Positions 8,788-17,812 of a DNA stretch of 64,000 bases are shown here, piece after piece. The stretch is from SELP01 sp035969385. GTDB lineage: Bacteria > Pseudomonadota > Alphaproteobacteria > Rhodobacterales > Rhodobacteraceae. Below the pieces are notes generated by a model. That model was not told the DNA's origin and searched no databases. It worked only from the letters and a program-made list of their open reading frames with translations. The position numbers were made by a program, and so were the translations under genes. The stretch is taken from assembly GCF_035969385.1 (NCBI RefSeq), contig NZ_JAYKKJ010000005.1, forward strand, positions 124,001-188,000, read 5' to 3'. The first letter of the stretch is position 1. Each line of letters begins with the position of its first letter.

Positions 8788-10113
8788 ATGGTCTTCCAAT
8801 GGCTCAAACGCTACATGCCCCGAGGGCTTTACGGACGCGCGGCGCTGATCCTCGTGTTCCCCGTCGTCATGTTGCAGCTGATTGTTTCGCTGGTCTTCAT
8901 CCAGCGCCATTTCGAAGGCGTGACCGAGATCATGTCCCGCGCCGTGGTGCAGGAGATCACCTTCCTGCTGGACGAAATGGCGGCCGCCCCGGACAGCGCC
9001 GCCGCGCGAGCCGAGGCCGGGCGGATTGCCGAAGCCCTCGATTTCGAACTGGCGTTCGATGCCGCCCCCGATGCGGTTGTCGCCGCCCGCCCCTTCTATG
9101 ACCTGTCGGGCAGGGTGATGCTGGACATCTTCAGCGCCGCGATCCCCGGGCTTGGCCCGACCGACCTGTCCAACTTCCGCGAGGTGCATATCCTGCTCGA
9201 CACCCCGGAAGGGCCGGCCGTTCTGACTTTTGGCCGATCGCGGGTGTCGGCGTCGAACCCGCACCAGCTGATCGTGATCATGGTGGTAATGGGTGCCCTG
9301 ATGACGCTGATCGCCTATTTCTTTCTGCGCAACCAGCTGCGCCCGATCAAGCGGATGGCCGATGCCGCCGCGGATTATGGCAAAGGCCGGGTCGTGCCCT
9401 ATACCCCGTCGGGCGCGGTCGAAGTGCGGGCCGCCGGGATGGCGTTTCTGGAAATGCGCGCCCGGATCGAACGCCAGACACAGGCGCGGACGATGATGCT
9501 GTCGGGCATCAGCCACGATCTGCGCACCCCCCTGACCCGGCTGCGCCTTGGCCTGTCGATGATGGACGAAGAGGAAGCCGAACCGATGGTCCGCGACGTT
9601 GCCGATATGGAGCGGCTGGTGGATGCCTTTCTTGACTACGGGCGCGAAGACGCCGCCGACGCCCCGGAACCGACCGACCCGGTCGCCTTTCTGCGGCAAG
9701 TGGCCGGGGATTCGGCGCGCGCGGGGCGCGCTGTCGACCTTGGACAAATCGACGGGATCGAAGAAGGCGCGCAGGTTATGCTGCGGCCGATGGCGCTGCG
9801 CCGGGCGCTGGAAAACCTAATCGGCAACGGGCTGCGCTATGGTGGCAAGGTGCGCCTGTCGCTGACCGCGAGCGACCGCACCCTTCGGTTCCGGGTCGAG
9901 GATAACGGCCCCGGCATTCCCGCCGACCAGCGGGACGAGGCGATGCGCCCCTTCACCCGGCTGGACCCGGCCCGCAACCAGAACCGGGGCACCGGTGTGG
10001 GCCTTGGCCTTGCCATCGTGGCCGACATTGCCCGACTGCACGGGGGCACCCTGCGACTGGGCGAAAGCGCCGATATGGGCGGGCTTTGCGCCGATATTGT
10101 CGTTGCGCGCTAG
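8788..10113 (+). CDS. EnvZ-like sensor histidine kinase
   Basis: A 441-residue transmembrane kinase: TM1 about residues 16-38, periplasmic sensor region to 155, TM2 about 160-180, HAMP to about 232, phosphoacceptor His in GISHDLRTPLTRLRL near 241, N-box ENLIGNGLRYGG near 340, G1 DNGPGIP near 372 and G2 GVGLGLA near 403. The layout and H-box match osmosensor EnvZ-type kinases that phosphorylate OmpR-like regulators. No response-regulator gene lies beside it: metG follows 76 bp downstream. Confidence 0.88.
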   Translation: MVFQWLKRYMPRGLYGRAALILVFPVVMLQLIVSLVFIQRHFEGVTEIMSRAVVQEITFLLDEMAAAPDSAAARAEAGRIAEALDFELAFDAAPDAVVAARPFYDLSGRVMLDIFSAAIPGLGPTDLSNFREVHILLDTPEGPAVLTFGRSRVSASNPHQLIVIMVVMGALMTLIAYFFLRNQLRPIKRMADAAADYGKGRVVPYTPSGAVEVRAAGMAFLEMRARIERQTQARTMMLSGISHDLRTPLTRLRLGLSMMDEEEAEPMVRDVADMERLVDAFLDYGREDAADAPEPTDPVAFLRQVAGDSARAGRAVDLGQIDGIEEGAQVMLRPMALRRALENLIGNGLRYGGKVRLSLTASDRTLRFRVEDNGPGIPADQRDEAMRPFTRLDPARNQNRGTGVGLGLAIVADIARLHGGTLRLGESADMGGLCADIVVAR

Positions 10114-10189
10114 GCCCGGCGCATCCACGTCTTTCATCCCGCGCCATGCTCCACTATGAAAGCGCGGAACGATTTTGGCAGGCATGGAT

Positions 10190-11899
10190 ATGGCACGGCA
10201 TCTGATCACCTCTGCGATCCCTTACATCAACGGGATCAAGCACCTTGGGAACCTCGTGGGCAGCCAGCTTCCCGCCGACCTGTTCGCCCGGTATCAGCGC
10301 GGGCGCGGCAATGAGGTGCTGTTTCTCTGCGCCACCGATGAACACGGCACCCCGGCAGAACTGGCCGCGGCCAAGGCGGGCAAGCCGGTTGCGGAATACT
10401 GCGCGGAAATGCACGAGGTGCAGTCGCGCATCGCCGAAGGCTTTCGCCTGTCATTTGACCATTTCGGCCGCTCGTCCAGCCCCCAGAACCACAAGCTGAC
10501 CCAGCATTTCGCGGGGCGACTGGCCGAGGCCGGGCTGATCCGCGAAGTCAGCGAAACCCAGATGTATTCCCACGCAGACGGGCGGTTCCTGCCCGACCGC
10601 TATATCGAAGGCACCTGCCCCAATTGCGGGTTCGACAGCGCCCGAGGCGACCAGTGCGACAACTGCACCAAGCAGTTGGACCCCGTCGACCTGATCAACC
10701 CGCATTCGACCATCTCCGGCTCGACCGACCTTGAGATGCGGGAAACCAAGCACCTGTATCTCTGCCAGTCCAAGCTGAAGGATCAATTGGAAGACTGGAT
10801 CGACACCCGCGAAGGCTGGCCGGTGCTGACCACGTCGATCGCCAAGAAATGGCTGAACGACGGAGACGGATTGCAGGACCGCGGCATCACCCGCGATCTG
10901 GACTGGGGCATCCCGGTCAAGAAAGGCGACGCGGATTGGCCGGGCATGGAAGGCAAGGTCTTCTATGTCTGGTTCGACGCGCCCATCGAATATATCGCCT
11001 GTGGCTCGGAATGGGTCGAAGCGGGCAAGGGCGACGACTGGGAACGCTGGTGGCGCACCGACAAGGGCGCCGAGGACGTGACCTATACCCAGTTCATGGG
11101 CAAGGATAACGTGCCCTTCCACACCCTGTCCTTCCCCGCCACGATCCTTGGGTCCGGCGAGCCGTGGAAGCTTGTCGATTTCATCAAATCGTTCAACTAC
11201 CTCAACTATGACGGAGGCCAGTTCAGCACATCGCGCGGGCGCGGCGTCTTCATGGATCAGGCGCTCGAGATCCTGCCCGCCGACTACTGGCGCTGGTGGC
11301 TTCTGTCCCATGCGCCGGAAAGCTCGGACAGTGAATTCACCTGGGAGAACTTCCAGACCTCGGTGAACAAGGATCTGGCCGATGTGCTGGGCAATTTCGT
11401 GTCCCGCGTGACCAAGTTCTGCCGGTCGAAGTTCGGCGAAGTGGTCCCCGAAGGCGGCGCCTATGGCCCGCGAGAAGAGGCGCTGATCGCGGCGCTTCAG
11501 GACCGGATCACCGCCTATGAAGGGTTCATGGACACCATCGAAGTCCGCAAATCTGCCGCCGAACTGCGGGCGATCTGGGTCTTGGGGAATGAATACCTGC
11601 AAGAGGCCGCGCCCTGGGCCACCTTCAAGGAAGACCCGGAGACCGCCGCCGCGCAGGTCCGCTTTGCGTTGAACCTGATCCCGCTTTACGCGGCCCTGTC
11701 TGCCCCGTTCATCCCAGACGCGGCAGAGGCGATGGCGACCGCAATGGGCGTTTCCGCCGACTGGCCCGAAAGCGCCGCTTCGGCGCTGACCCGGCTGGCC
11801 CCCGGCCATGCCTTTACGGTGCCCGACAACCTGTTCTCCAAGATCAGCGACGAGGCCCGGGAAGACTGGCAGGTCCGCTTTGCCGGAACCCGCGACTGA
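10190..11899 (+). CDS. metG: Methionyl-tRNA synthetase
   Basis: A 569-residue class I synthetase that charges tRNA-Met. It begins with ITSAIPYINGIKHLGN, which is the HIGH-box region, has a zinc knob with two CxxC pairs (CPNCG, CDNC) around residues 140-160, and the KMSKS equivalent FSTSRGRG near residue 345. There is no C-terminal tRNA-binding (EMAP) extension, as is usual for the short type. The start MARHLITS is preferred; an ATG two codons earlier and a TTG five codons earlier are possible. The next gene overlaps its end. Confidence 0.93.
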   Translation: MARHLITSAIPYINGIKHLGNLVGSQLPADLFARYQRGRGNEVLFLCATDEHGTPAELAAAKAGKPVAEYCAEMHEVQSRIAEGFRLSFDHFGRSSSPQNHKLTQHFAGRLAEAGLIREVSETQMYSHADGRFLPDRYIEGTCPNCGFDSARGDQCDNCTKQLDPVDLINPHSTISGSTDLEMRETKHLYLCQSKLKDQLEDWIDTREGWPVLTTSIAKKWLNDGDGLQDRGITRDLDWGIPVKKGDADWPGMEGKVFYVWFDAPIEYIACGSEWVEAGKGDDWERWWRTDKGAEDVTYTQFMGKDNVPFHTLSFPATILGSGEPWKLVDFIKSFNYLNYDGGQFSTSRGRGVFMDQALEILPADYWRWWLLSHAPESSDSEFTWENFQTSVNKDLADVLGNFVSRVTKFCRSKFGEVVPEGGAYGPREEALIAALQDRITAYEGFMDTIEVRKSAAELRAIWVLGNEYLQEAAPWATFKEDPETAAAQVRFALNLIPLYAALSAPFIPDAAEAMATAMGVSADWPESAASALTRLAPGHAFTVPDNLFSKISDEAREDWQVRFAGTRD

Positions 11900-13085
11900 C
11901 CGGTTCCATATCCATGCGGCGGCCCGGCTGACCGTCGCCGGGCAGCCCGTGGCCCTGCGCAGCAGCGCCACGCCCTGCCCGCCCGGCCCGGTGCCTGTGC
12001 GCGACATCGCCCCCCTGCCCCTTGCCGACGCGCTGCACGCGCTGGTGGGCTGTCTGGCAAGCGGAGCGCCATTTTGCCTCTCTTCAACCCCGGCGGGGCT
12101 GCACGAGCAGGCGGGGATATTTCACACCGCCACCTCTGGCTCGACCGGCGCGCCGAAACGCATTCGCCGCAGTCACGCATCATGGATTACCAGCTTTCGG
12201 GAAACGGCGCGCCGATGGGACGTCACCCCCGACGACCGGCTGGCAGTTCTGGGCGGGCTGGATCAATCCCTGTCGCTTTACGCGCTTGTCGAAGGGCTGC
12301 ATCTGGGCGTGGCCGTCGATGTCCTGACCGGCCTGCGCCCGGACCGACAGGCCGCTGCGCTGGACGGGGTGACGTTGCTTTACGCGACGCCCACCCAAGT
12401 GGGGCAGATCGTGCAAGCCGCCCGGCCCCTGCCCGCCCTGCGCCATGTGTCGGTGGGTGGCGGGGCCTTTGGTGCAATCCAACGCGCCGCCCTTACCCGT
12501 CTTGCCCCGAACGCATCGGTCGAGGTGTTCTACGGCGCGGCAGAAACCAGTTTCGCCACCCTGTCCGATGCGACCACCCCCGAGGGGTCGGTCGGACGCC
12601 CCTATCCCGGCGTTGACCTGCGGGTGGACGCTGCGGGCCTCGTCTGGCTCCGAAGCCCCTATCTGTTTGACGGCTATGCGGTGGGACAGTCGAACAGCAT
12701 ACAGGTCGTCGACGGATGGGTGACGGTCGGGGAAACCGGGCATCTGGACGCCGCCGGAAACCTGTTCCTGACGGGCCGCGCCGACCGCATGTTCACCGTG
12801 GCCGACCGCAACCTGCACCCCGAGACGATCGAGGCGGTGCTGACCGCCCAGCCCGGCGTGACCCATACCGCCATCCTGCCCCTGACCGACCCCAAACGTG
12901 GCGCGGTGCCGGTGGGGTTTTACGCAGGCGACGCCGCGCCCGAGGTGCTGATGGCCGCCTGCCGCGCGGCCCTTGGCCCCGGCCTCGCCCCCCGCTGGCT
13001 GCGCCCCCTGCCCGACTGGCCCCTGCTGCCCGGCGGCAAGACGGACTTGCACGCGCTGGCCCGATTGGTCGAGGGTGGCGCATGA
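11880..13085 (+). CDS. Short AMP-binding acyl-CoA ligase-like protein
   Basis: About 400 residues, clearly shorter than ordinary acyl-CoA synthetases. It keeps the phosphate loop TATSGSTGAPKRIRRSH, the motif VFYGAAETSF, the hinge TGRADRMFTV and a C-terminal lysine in LLPGGKTDLHAL. The first roughly 100 residues of a normal ligase are abbreviated. The start is uncertain: TTG at 11880 (AGG five bases upstream) keeps the coding-looking segment RFHIHAAARLTVAG, GTG at 11949 would drop it, and ATG at 11808 would overlap metG by 92 bases. The stop overlaps the thiolase start as ATGA, so both are made together. Confidence 0.75.
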   Translation: MPEPATDRFHIHAAARLTVAGQPVALRSSATPCPPGPVPVRDIAPLPLADALHALVGCLASGAPFCLSSTPAGLHEQAGIFHTATSGSTGAPKRIRRSHASWITSFRETARRWDVTPDDRLAVLGGLDQSLSLYALVEGLHLGVAVDVLTGLRPDRQAAALDGVTLLYATPTQVGQIVQAARPLPALRHVSVGGGAFGAIQRAALTRLAPNASVEVFYGAAETSFATLSDATTPEGSVGRPYPGVDLRVDAAGLVWLRSPYLFDGYAVGQSNSIQVVDGWVTVGETGHLDAAGNLFLTGRADRMFTVADRNLHPETIEAVLTAQPGVTHTAILPLTDPKRGAVPVGFYAGDAAPEVLMAACRAALGPGLAPRWLRPLPDWPLLPGGKTDLHALARLVEGGA

Positions 13086-14164
13086 CCGCCCGTATCCTAG
13101 CCGCCCGCCGCACCGCTGTCTGCCCAAGGGGCGGGGCGCTGTCGGCCCTGTCCATCCACGCCCTTGCCGCGCCGGTGATCCGGGCGCTTCTGGACGATGC
13201 GGGGATCGCGCCCGAACTGGTGGACGAGGTGATCCTGTCCAATGCCATGGGTGGCGGCGGAAACCCCGCGCGGCTGACCGCCCTTGCCGCCGGTCTGCCC
13301 GAAACCGTCGCGGGGCTGAGCATCGACCGGCAATGCGCCGGGGGGCTGGACGCCATCGGACTGGCCAAGGCACTAGTCGAAAGCGGACAGGCCCGCGCCG
13401 TGATCGCGGGCGGGGCCGAGAGCTATTCCCGCCGCCCCTTGCGGTCCCATGTGCCGGTGTCAGGCGACCCGATCCCCTATGACCGCCCGCCCTTCACCCC
13501 CTTCCCCGACCGCGACCCCGAGATGGAGGAGGCCGCCGCCACGCTTGCCCTCCCGCTGGACATTGGCCGCGACCGGCAGGACGCCTGGGCCGTGGCAAGC
13601 CATTTCAAGGCCCAGGCAGCGCGCGACAGGCTGGCGTCCGAGATCGTTCCCGTGGCTGGCGTGGTGGCCGACAGTTTCACCCGCAACCTGACCCCGGCGC
13701 TGGCCGCGCGGGCCAAGGTGATTGCCGGGCCGATTACCCACGCCAATGCCGCCGTCGCCGCCGACGGGGCAGCGTTCTGCCTTGTCGTCGCGCCGGACCT
13801 CGCCCCGGATGCGCCCCGGATCACTGGTTTTGCCTCGGTCGGAGGGGTGCCGGACATGCCCGGTCTGGCCCCGGTGGCGGCGATTGAGCGGGCGCTGGCG
13901 GGGCGGGCTGCGGCGGACCTGTCGGTGGCGGAGGTGATGGAGGCCTATGCCGTGCAGGCCATCGCCTGTGTCGAGGGCGCGGGGCTGGACCCTGCCATCG
14001 TCAATCCCGGCGGCGGGGCGCTGGCGCGGGGACACCCGGTCGGGGCCTCCGGCGCGGTTCTGGCCGTGCGCCTGTTTCACGAGGTCACACGGACGGGCGG
14101 AGCGGGGGTCGCCGCCATCGCGGCGGCAGGAGGGATTGGATCGGCGCTGGTTCTGGAAATCTAG
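13082..14164 (+). CDS. Thiolase family protein lacking the C-terminal catalytic Cys
   Basis: A 360-residue thiolase-fold protein. The acyl-accepting Cys is present at residue 85 (IDRQCAGGLDA) and the GHP motif is present (ALARGHPVGASGA, near 317). The third catalytic residue, the Cys of the usual CxGGGxG motif near the C-terminus, is replaced by Ala (AAAGGIGSALVLE). The N-terminal half is also slightly short. With only one Cys, normal Claisen condensation or thiolysis is doubtful; acyl transfer or a different condensation is possible. It is translationally coupled to the ligase gene. Confidence 0.82.
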   Translation: MTARILAARRTAVCPRGGALSALSIHALAAPVIRALLDDAGIAPELVDEVILSNAMGGGGNPARLTALAAGLPETVAGLSIDRQCAGGLDAIGLAKALVESGQARAVIAGGAESYSRRPLRSHVPVSGDPIPYDRPPFTPFPDRDPEMEEAAATLALPLDIGRDRQDAWAVASHFKAQAARDRLASEIVPVAGVVADSFTRNLTPALAARAKVIAGPITHANAAVAADGAAFCLVVAPDLAPDAPRITGFASVGGVPDMPGLAPVAAIERALAGRAAADLSVAEVMEAYAVQAIACVEGAGLDPAIVNPGGGALARGHPVGASGAVLAVRLFHEVTRTGGAGVAAIAAAGGIGSALVLEI

Positions 14165-14195
14165 GTTAATCGCAAAGCACGCGCCGGTCCTGCCG

Positions 14196-14873
14196 CTAGT
14201 CAAACCCCCGGAAGGTCGCGATCTCTACGACCGAAAGCCGCTCGGTCCGGAACTGGTTCACCGGGTGATCCCAGTCAGGGTGCCCCAGCGCGATACCGCA
14301 GACGACCAGCTCGTCCGCGCCCAGCCCCAAATGGTCGTGCACCAGCCGCCCGTGGTTCGCCAGTGCCCCGATCCCGCAGGCCCCAAGCCCGGCCTCGGTC
14401 GCGGCCAGGAGGAAGGTTTGCAGGCACATGCCCAGATCCATGAAGCACCCCTTGCCCATGTCGGGCCGGATGGTGACGACAACGCCCACAGGCGCATCGA
14501 AGAACCGGTAGTTGCGGTCGAACTGCGCCCGCCGCCCGTCAAGATCGCGCTTGTCGATATCAAGGGCGGCGTAAAGGGCAAAGCCCGCCGCCCGTTGCAG
14601 CGCCTTCAATTCGGCGGGCATCGGACGGGGAAAATAGGAATAATCGGCGTCATGTGGTCTGCCCGCCGCCTCCGCGCCGGTCAGTGCGGCAGAAAGCGCG
14701 GCCAAGGGCCTGCCGGTCAACACATGGAACCGCCCCGGTTGCAGGTTGGCCCCGCTGGGGGCCATGCGGGCGAGGCGCAGAAGGTCGGCGACCTCCGCCT
14801 TGCCAACGGGGCGGTCCAGAAATGCCCGGACCGAGGTGCGCCGTTCAAACAGGCTGTCGCCGCCCGGCGCCAT
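14196..14873 (-). CDS. Nitroreductase family flavoprotein
   Basis: A 225-residue FMN-dependent oxidoreductase of the nitroreductase fold: N-terminal FERRTSVRAFLDRPV, the RMAPSGANLQPGRFHV motif near residues 35-50 and the C-terminal GLGACGIGALANH. BluB (flavin destruction for cobalamin ligand synthesis) is related but its hallmark WRRDVRHF is absent. Its ATG starts one base after the bioY stop, so it is the last gene of the bioM-bioN-bioY operon; that link suggests a job connected to biotin or its precursors, which is inference. Confidence 0.82.
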   Translation of the reverse strand: MAPGGDSLFERRTSVRAFLDRPVGKAEVADLLRLARMAPSGANLQPGRFHVLTGRPLAALSAALTGAEAAGRPHDADYSYFPRPMPAELKALQRAAGFALYAALDIDKRDLDGRRAQFDRNYRFFDAPVGVVVTIRPDMGKGCFMDLGMCLQTFLLAATEAGLGACGIGALANHGRLVHDHLGLGADELVVCGIALGHPDWDHPVNQFRTERLSVVEIATFRGFD

Positions 14874-14874
14874 A

Positions 14875-15426
14875 TCAGCCCCGCGACAGGATCGCGCCGG
14901 GCCGGGCCTGATACAGCCCACGCAGGATCAACCCGGTTACCACGACCTTGACCAGATCGCCGGGGATATAGACCCACAGGATGCCGATGGCGGCAAACAG
15001 GGTCCTATCGGTGAGCAGGTAAAAGCCCACCATGCCAAAGACATAGAGGACCAGAACCCCGCCAATGGCCGCAGCCACCCCGGCCGACAGCGCGATCGAC
15101 CCGCGCAGCCGTTCCATCACCAGACCGGTGACAAAGGCGGCGATCGGAAAGCCCACGACGAACCCGGCGGTGGGCGAGGCAAAGACGCCCAGCCCCCCGC
15201 GCCCGCCAGCCAGAAGAGGCAGACCAAGGGCGACCAGCCCCACGAAGAGAAGCATCGACAGCCCGCCCCGTTTGGCACCCAGAACCGCCCCGGCCAGCAT
15301 CACCCCAAGGCTTTGGGCGGTGATCGGCACGCCCCAGGGCATGGTGAACTGCGGGATCAGCCCCAGCGCGGCGGTCAGCGCGGCAAAAAGGGCGATGAGG
15401 GCGATGGATTTCTCGGGGCTGTGCAT
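14875..15426 (-). CDS. bioY: BioY, substrate-binding S component of biotin ECF transporter
   Basis: A 183-residue membrane protein with six hydrophobic segments and the BioY core ITAQSLGVMLAGAVLGAKRGGLSMLLFVGLVALGLP around residues 35-70, plus SPTAGFVVGFP near 86. It binds biotin and hands it to the energising unit BioM/BioN. A strong ribosome binding site (GGAGG) precedes the ATG by seven bases, and 32 bp separate it from bioN. Confidence 0.93.
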   Translation of the reverse strand: MHSPEKSIALIALFAALTAALGLIPQFTMPWGVPITAQSLGVMLAGAVLGAKRGGLSMLLFVGLVALGLPLLAGGRGGLGVFASPTAGFVVGFPIAAFVTGLVMERLRGSIALSAGVAAAIGGVLVLYVFGMVGFYLLTDRTLFAAIGILWVYIPGDLVKVVVTGLILRGLYQARPGAILSRG

Positions 15427-15458
15427 CGGGGGTCCTCCGTAATGTCAGCGGTGGTGTA

Positions 15459-16073
15459 TCAGGGGCGGAAGTCTCCCGCCACCCCGCCGCGCGCGCGCAG
15501 CGCCTCGGCCACATGGTCGGCGTCGTCAAGGGCAGACAGGGTCAGGGGCAGGACGATCCGCCATGCGGGCGGGCGGGTGGACCGGGCCTTCCACGCCTGT
15601 GTCAGGCTGCGCGCCCGGTCCCCCAGAACTGGGACAAAGCGCACCACCAGCGCGATGGCCAGCGCCAGCGGCGCGGTGCGCAGACCAATCGCGCGGAGGG
15701 GCGACAGCAGCCAAATCAGCACGTCGATCATGTCAGATAGTTTCGTGGTCAGCGTCACAAGGTTGGCCAGCGCCACCGCCGTGCCCAGCCGCAGGCAGAT
15801 GGCTGTCCCGCGTGCCCAGTCCCCGGTCACTACATGCCACAAAAGGATCAGCGCGAGGACCAGCCAAAGGGGCCGCAGCATCCTCAGACCGAGTTGAGCG
15901 AAACGCACACCGCCAGTCAGGTAGAACCCGACGGTGACAGCCGCCGCGCCCGCCAGCCATAGGGGCGATTGCAGGGCGAACAGCCCAACGGTGGACAGCG
16001 ACAAAGCGGCGAGTTTCCATCCCGCCCGCAACCGGTGAAACGGCGTCTGAATGTCAGAGGTCAGCGCCAGCAT
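15459..16073 (-). CDS. bioN: BioN, T component of biotin ECF transporter
   Basis: A 204-residue membrane protein of the CbiQ/EcfT family. It has an early hydrophobic block, the conserved cytoplasmic motif region ALRARGG at the C-terminus (the A-R-G motif that couples to the ATPase) and SLTQAWKARSTR before it. The start MLALTSDIQTPFHRL lies 20 bp inside the 3' end of bioM, indicating translational coupling. Confidence 0.9.
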   Translation of the reverse strand: MLALTSDIQTPFHRLRAGWKLAALSLSTVGLFALQSPLWLAGAAAVTVGFYLTGGVRFAQLGLRMLRPLWLVLALILLWHVVTGDWARGTAICLRLGTAVALANLVTLTTKLSDMIDVLIWLLSPLRAIGLRTAPLALAIALVVRFVPVLGDRARSLTQAWKARSTRPPAWRIVLPLTLSALDDADHVAEALRARGGVAGDFRP

Positions 16074-16779
16074 CGGGCCTCTCCTCCTCCATCGCGGCGC
16101 GGTAGGCGGGCAGCACCGTTTCCGGGGCACCATCCCCCGCGACCTTGCCCCGGTCCAGCCAGATCACCCAGTCATATCCGGCGATCACAGCCGGATCATG
16201 GGTGATATGCACCAGCGTCTGCGGCAGCGCGTCCAGATAGCGGGTCAACGCCCGCGTGGTCGGGATATCGAGCCCGGAAAACGGTTCGTCCAACACGATT
16301 ACGGCCGGGTCCATCGCAAGTACCGCCATCAGGCAGACAAGGTGCCGCTGGCCCTGGCTGAGGGTGGCGACGGACCGCCCCGCCCAATGAGATTTGCCAA
16401 ATTGCGCCAGCATCCGCGCCGTGGCATCTGCTGCCGCCTCCTTGCCCTGCCCCAGTTGTCGCAGGCCAAAGGAGATCTCTTCGTCGACGGTCGGGAAGAT
16501 GATCTGGTGGTCAGGGTTCTGGAACAACAGGCCCACCGTGCGGATCGCCGCCTTGCGGTCGGTCAGAACGTCAACGCCGCCCACCCGGGTTTGGCCCGCC
16601 TCGGGGGCGATCAGACCACACAGCACCCGCGCCAGTGTTGATTTGCCAGAGCCGTTGCGCCCCACGATCCCGATCCGTCGGTCAGCGGTTTGCACCGTCA
16701 ATCCGTCCAGCGCCCGCACCTCGCCCAGCTGCACGGTCACACCGTCGATGCTGATCTGTGCCGGGGTGGCGGTGGTCAT
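16054..16779 (-). CDS. bioM: BioM, ATPase component of biotin ECF transporter
   Basis: A 241-residue ABC ATPase: Walker A GRNGSGKST near residue 40, Q-loop FQNPDHQI near 86, signature LSQGQRH near 139, Walker B VIVLDEP near 160 and the switch His in HITHD. The NPDHQ Q-loop is characteristic of ECF-type ATPases (CbiO/EcfA/BioM). First gene of the biotin uptake operon. I looked for the BioR operator (TTATCTATAA) in the 90 bp upstream and did not find it. Confidence 0.92.
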   Translation of the reverse strand: MTTATPAQISIDGVTVQLGEVRALDGLTVQTADRRIGIVGRNGSGKSTLARVLCGLIAPEAGQTRVGGVDVLTDRKAAIRTVGLLFQNPDHQIIFPTVDEEISFGLRQLGQGKEAAADATARMLAQFGKSHWAGRSVATLSQGQRHLVCLMAVLAMDPAVIVLDEPFSGLDIPTTRALTRYLDALPQTLVHITHDPAVIAGYDWVIWLDRGKVAGDGAPETVLPAYRAAMEEERPDAGADL

Positions 16780-16870
16780 GGCTGTCCCTTGTCCCTTGGC
16801 CGCGCGAAGGTCGGCGCGGACTGAATGGCGCAAGGGGGCGGTGATATCAACGGTTTTCGGGGATCAGGGG

Positions 16871-16956
16871 TGGTACCCGCGGCCGGACTCGAACCGGCAC
16901 GGCCTTTCGGCCAAGAGATTTTAAGTCTCCGATGTCTACCATTCCACCACGCGGGC
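16871..16956 (-). tRNA. tRNA-Leu (TAA)
   Basis: A class II tRNA on the minus strand: acceptor GCCCGCG pairs with CGCGGGT (terminal G-U), anticodon loop CTTAAAA gives anticodon TAA, a long variable arm CTTGGCCGAAAGGCC forms its own stem, T-arm GGTTCGAGTCC, discriminator A and encoded CCA. Confidence 0.95.
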
Positions 16957-16999
16957 CACGGACCGGGGCTTAGCAGAGGTGCCGCGCCCCGCCAAGGGA

Positions 17000-17782
17000 T
17001 CAGAACAGCCGGATCATCTGCAGCCCCCAATAGGCGAACATCAGATCAAGGCCGGTGAGGGTATAGAGGAACCGGGCCGCCTCCCAAAGAAACCCGAACA
17101 GGTCGCGGGCAAGGAAAAACACCGCCATCAGGATCATGAACCCCGCCTGTGCGCGGATCCGATACATGGCTTCGCGGATGCGGGCCGGTGCCAGCTCGGC
17201 CAGCGCCGAATAGCCATCCAGCGGCGGAATCGGCAAGAGGTTGAACAGGATGAAGCCGATCGACAGGTAAATCGCCGTCGACATCAGCGCGACATAGGTT
17301 TTCGACCCAAAGGGAAACGTCGCATAGGCGATGAAAATCAGGGCGATCAGGGTCAGGATATCCATGATGATCCCGCCCAGATCGACCCAAAGCTTCTTTT
17401 TCTGGTCGATCAGCGCAGGGTTCAGATAGACGGCACCGCCGGGCAGGAAGATGCCCGACCAGATGAAGATCAGCCCCGGCAGCAGGATCGAGGTGAAGGG
17501 GTCGGAGTAACGCAGGATATTGAGCGTGAGGTAACCGGAACTGCGCACCGTATAGTCGCCGGCCCGATAGGCGATGATCGCGTGGCCAAATTCGTGAAAG
17601 GCCACTTTCAGCGTCATCAGAAGCAGCATGAACAGGATACCCAGCGCCTTTTCGGCCATTCCGGAAAAGACGCCGAGAAACAGCAAGAGGCCGCTTAGGA
17701 CGACCGCCGAAGAATGCAGGATGAAGGGCAGCCATTCCCGCTGACCAATCCGGCGCGGCCGGTGACTCATACGCTGTTTCAC
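17000..17782 (-). CDS. M50 family site-2-protease-like membrane peptidase
   Basis: A 260-residue polytopic membrane protein with the zinc motif HEFGH at residues 63-67 inside the second hydrophobic segment and the third metal ligand region NLLPIPPLDGYSAL near 185-198. Those two motifs define the M50 family, whose members cut other membrane proteins within the bilayer. No PDZ domain is present, so this is a minimal type. The start is a GTG with GGGAG six bases upstream. Substrate unknown. Confidence 0.86.
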   Translation of the reverse strand: MKQRMSHRPRRIGQREWLPFILHSSAVVLSGLLLFLGVFSGMAEKALGILFMLLLMTLKVAFHEFGHAIIAYRAGDYTVRSSGYLTLNILRYSDPFTSILLPGLIFIWSGIFLPGGAVYLNPALIDQKKKLWVDLGGIIMDILTLIALIFIAYATFPFGSKTYVALMSTAIYLSIGFILFNLLPIPPLDGYSALAELAPARIREAMYRIRAQAGFMILMAVFFLARDLFGFLWEAARFLYTLTGLDLMFAYWGLQMIRLF

Positions 17783-17812
17783 TGGTTACTCCCTGAATCT
17801 TGCCGCATTAGG

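Noticed and set aside
10451..12007. 518-codon minus-strand frame opposite metG
   Set aside because: Antisense shadow of a certain synthetase gene.
14196..14873. BluB (dimethylbenzimidazole synthase)
   Set aside because: Only the general nitroreductase fold is seen; the BluB-specific N-terminal motif is missing and no cobalamin genes are near.
16780..16870. Possible BioR operator before bioM
   Set aside because: No TTATCTATAA-like palindrome found in the 90 bp upstream; regulation by BioR cannot be supported here.
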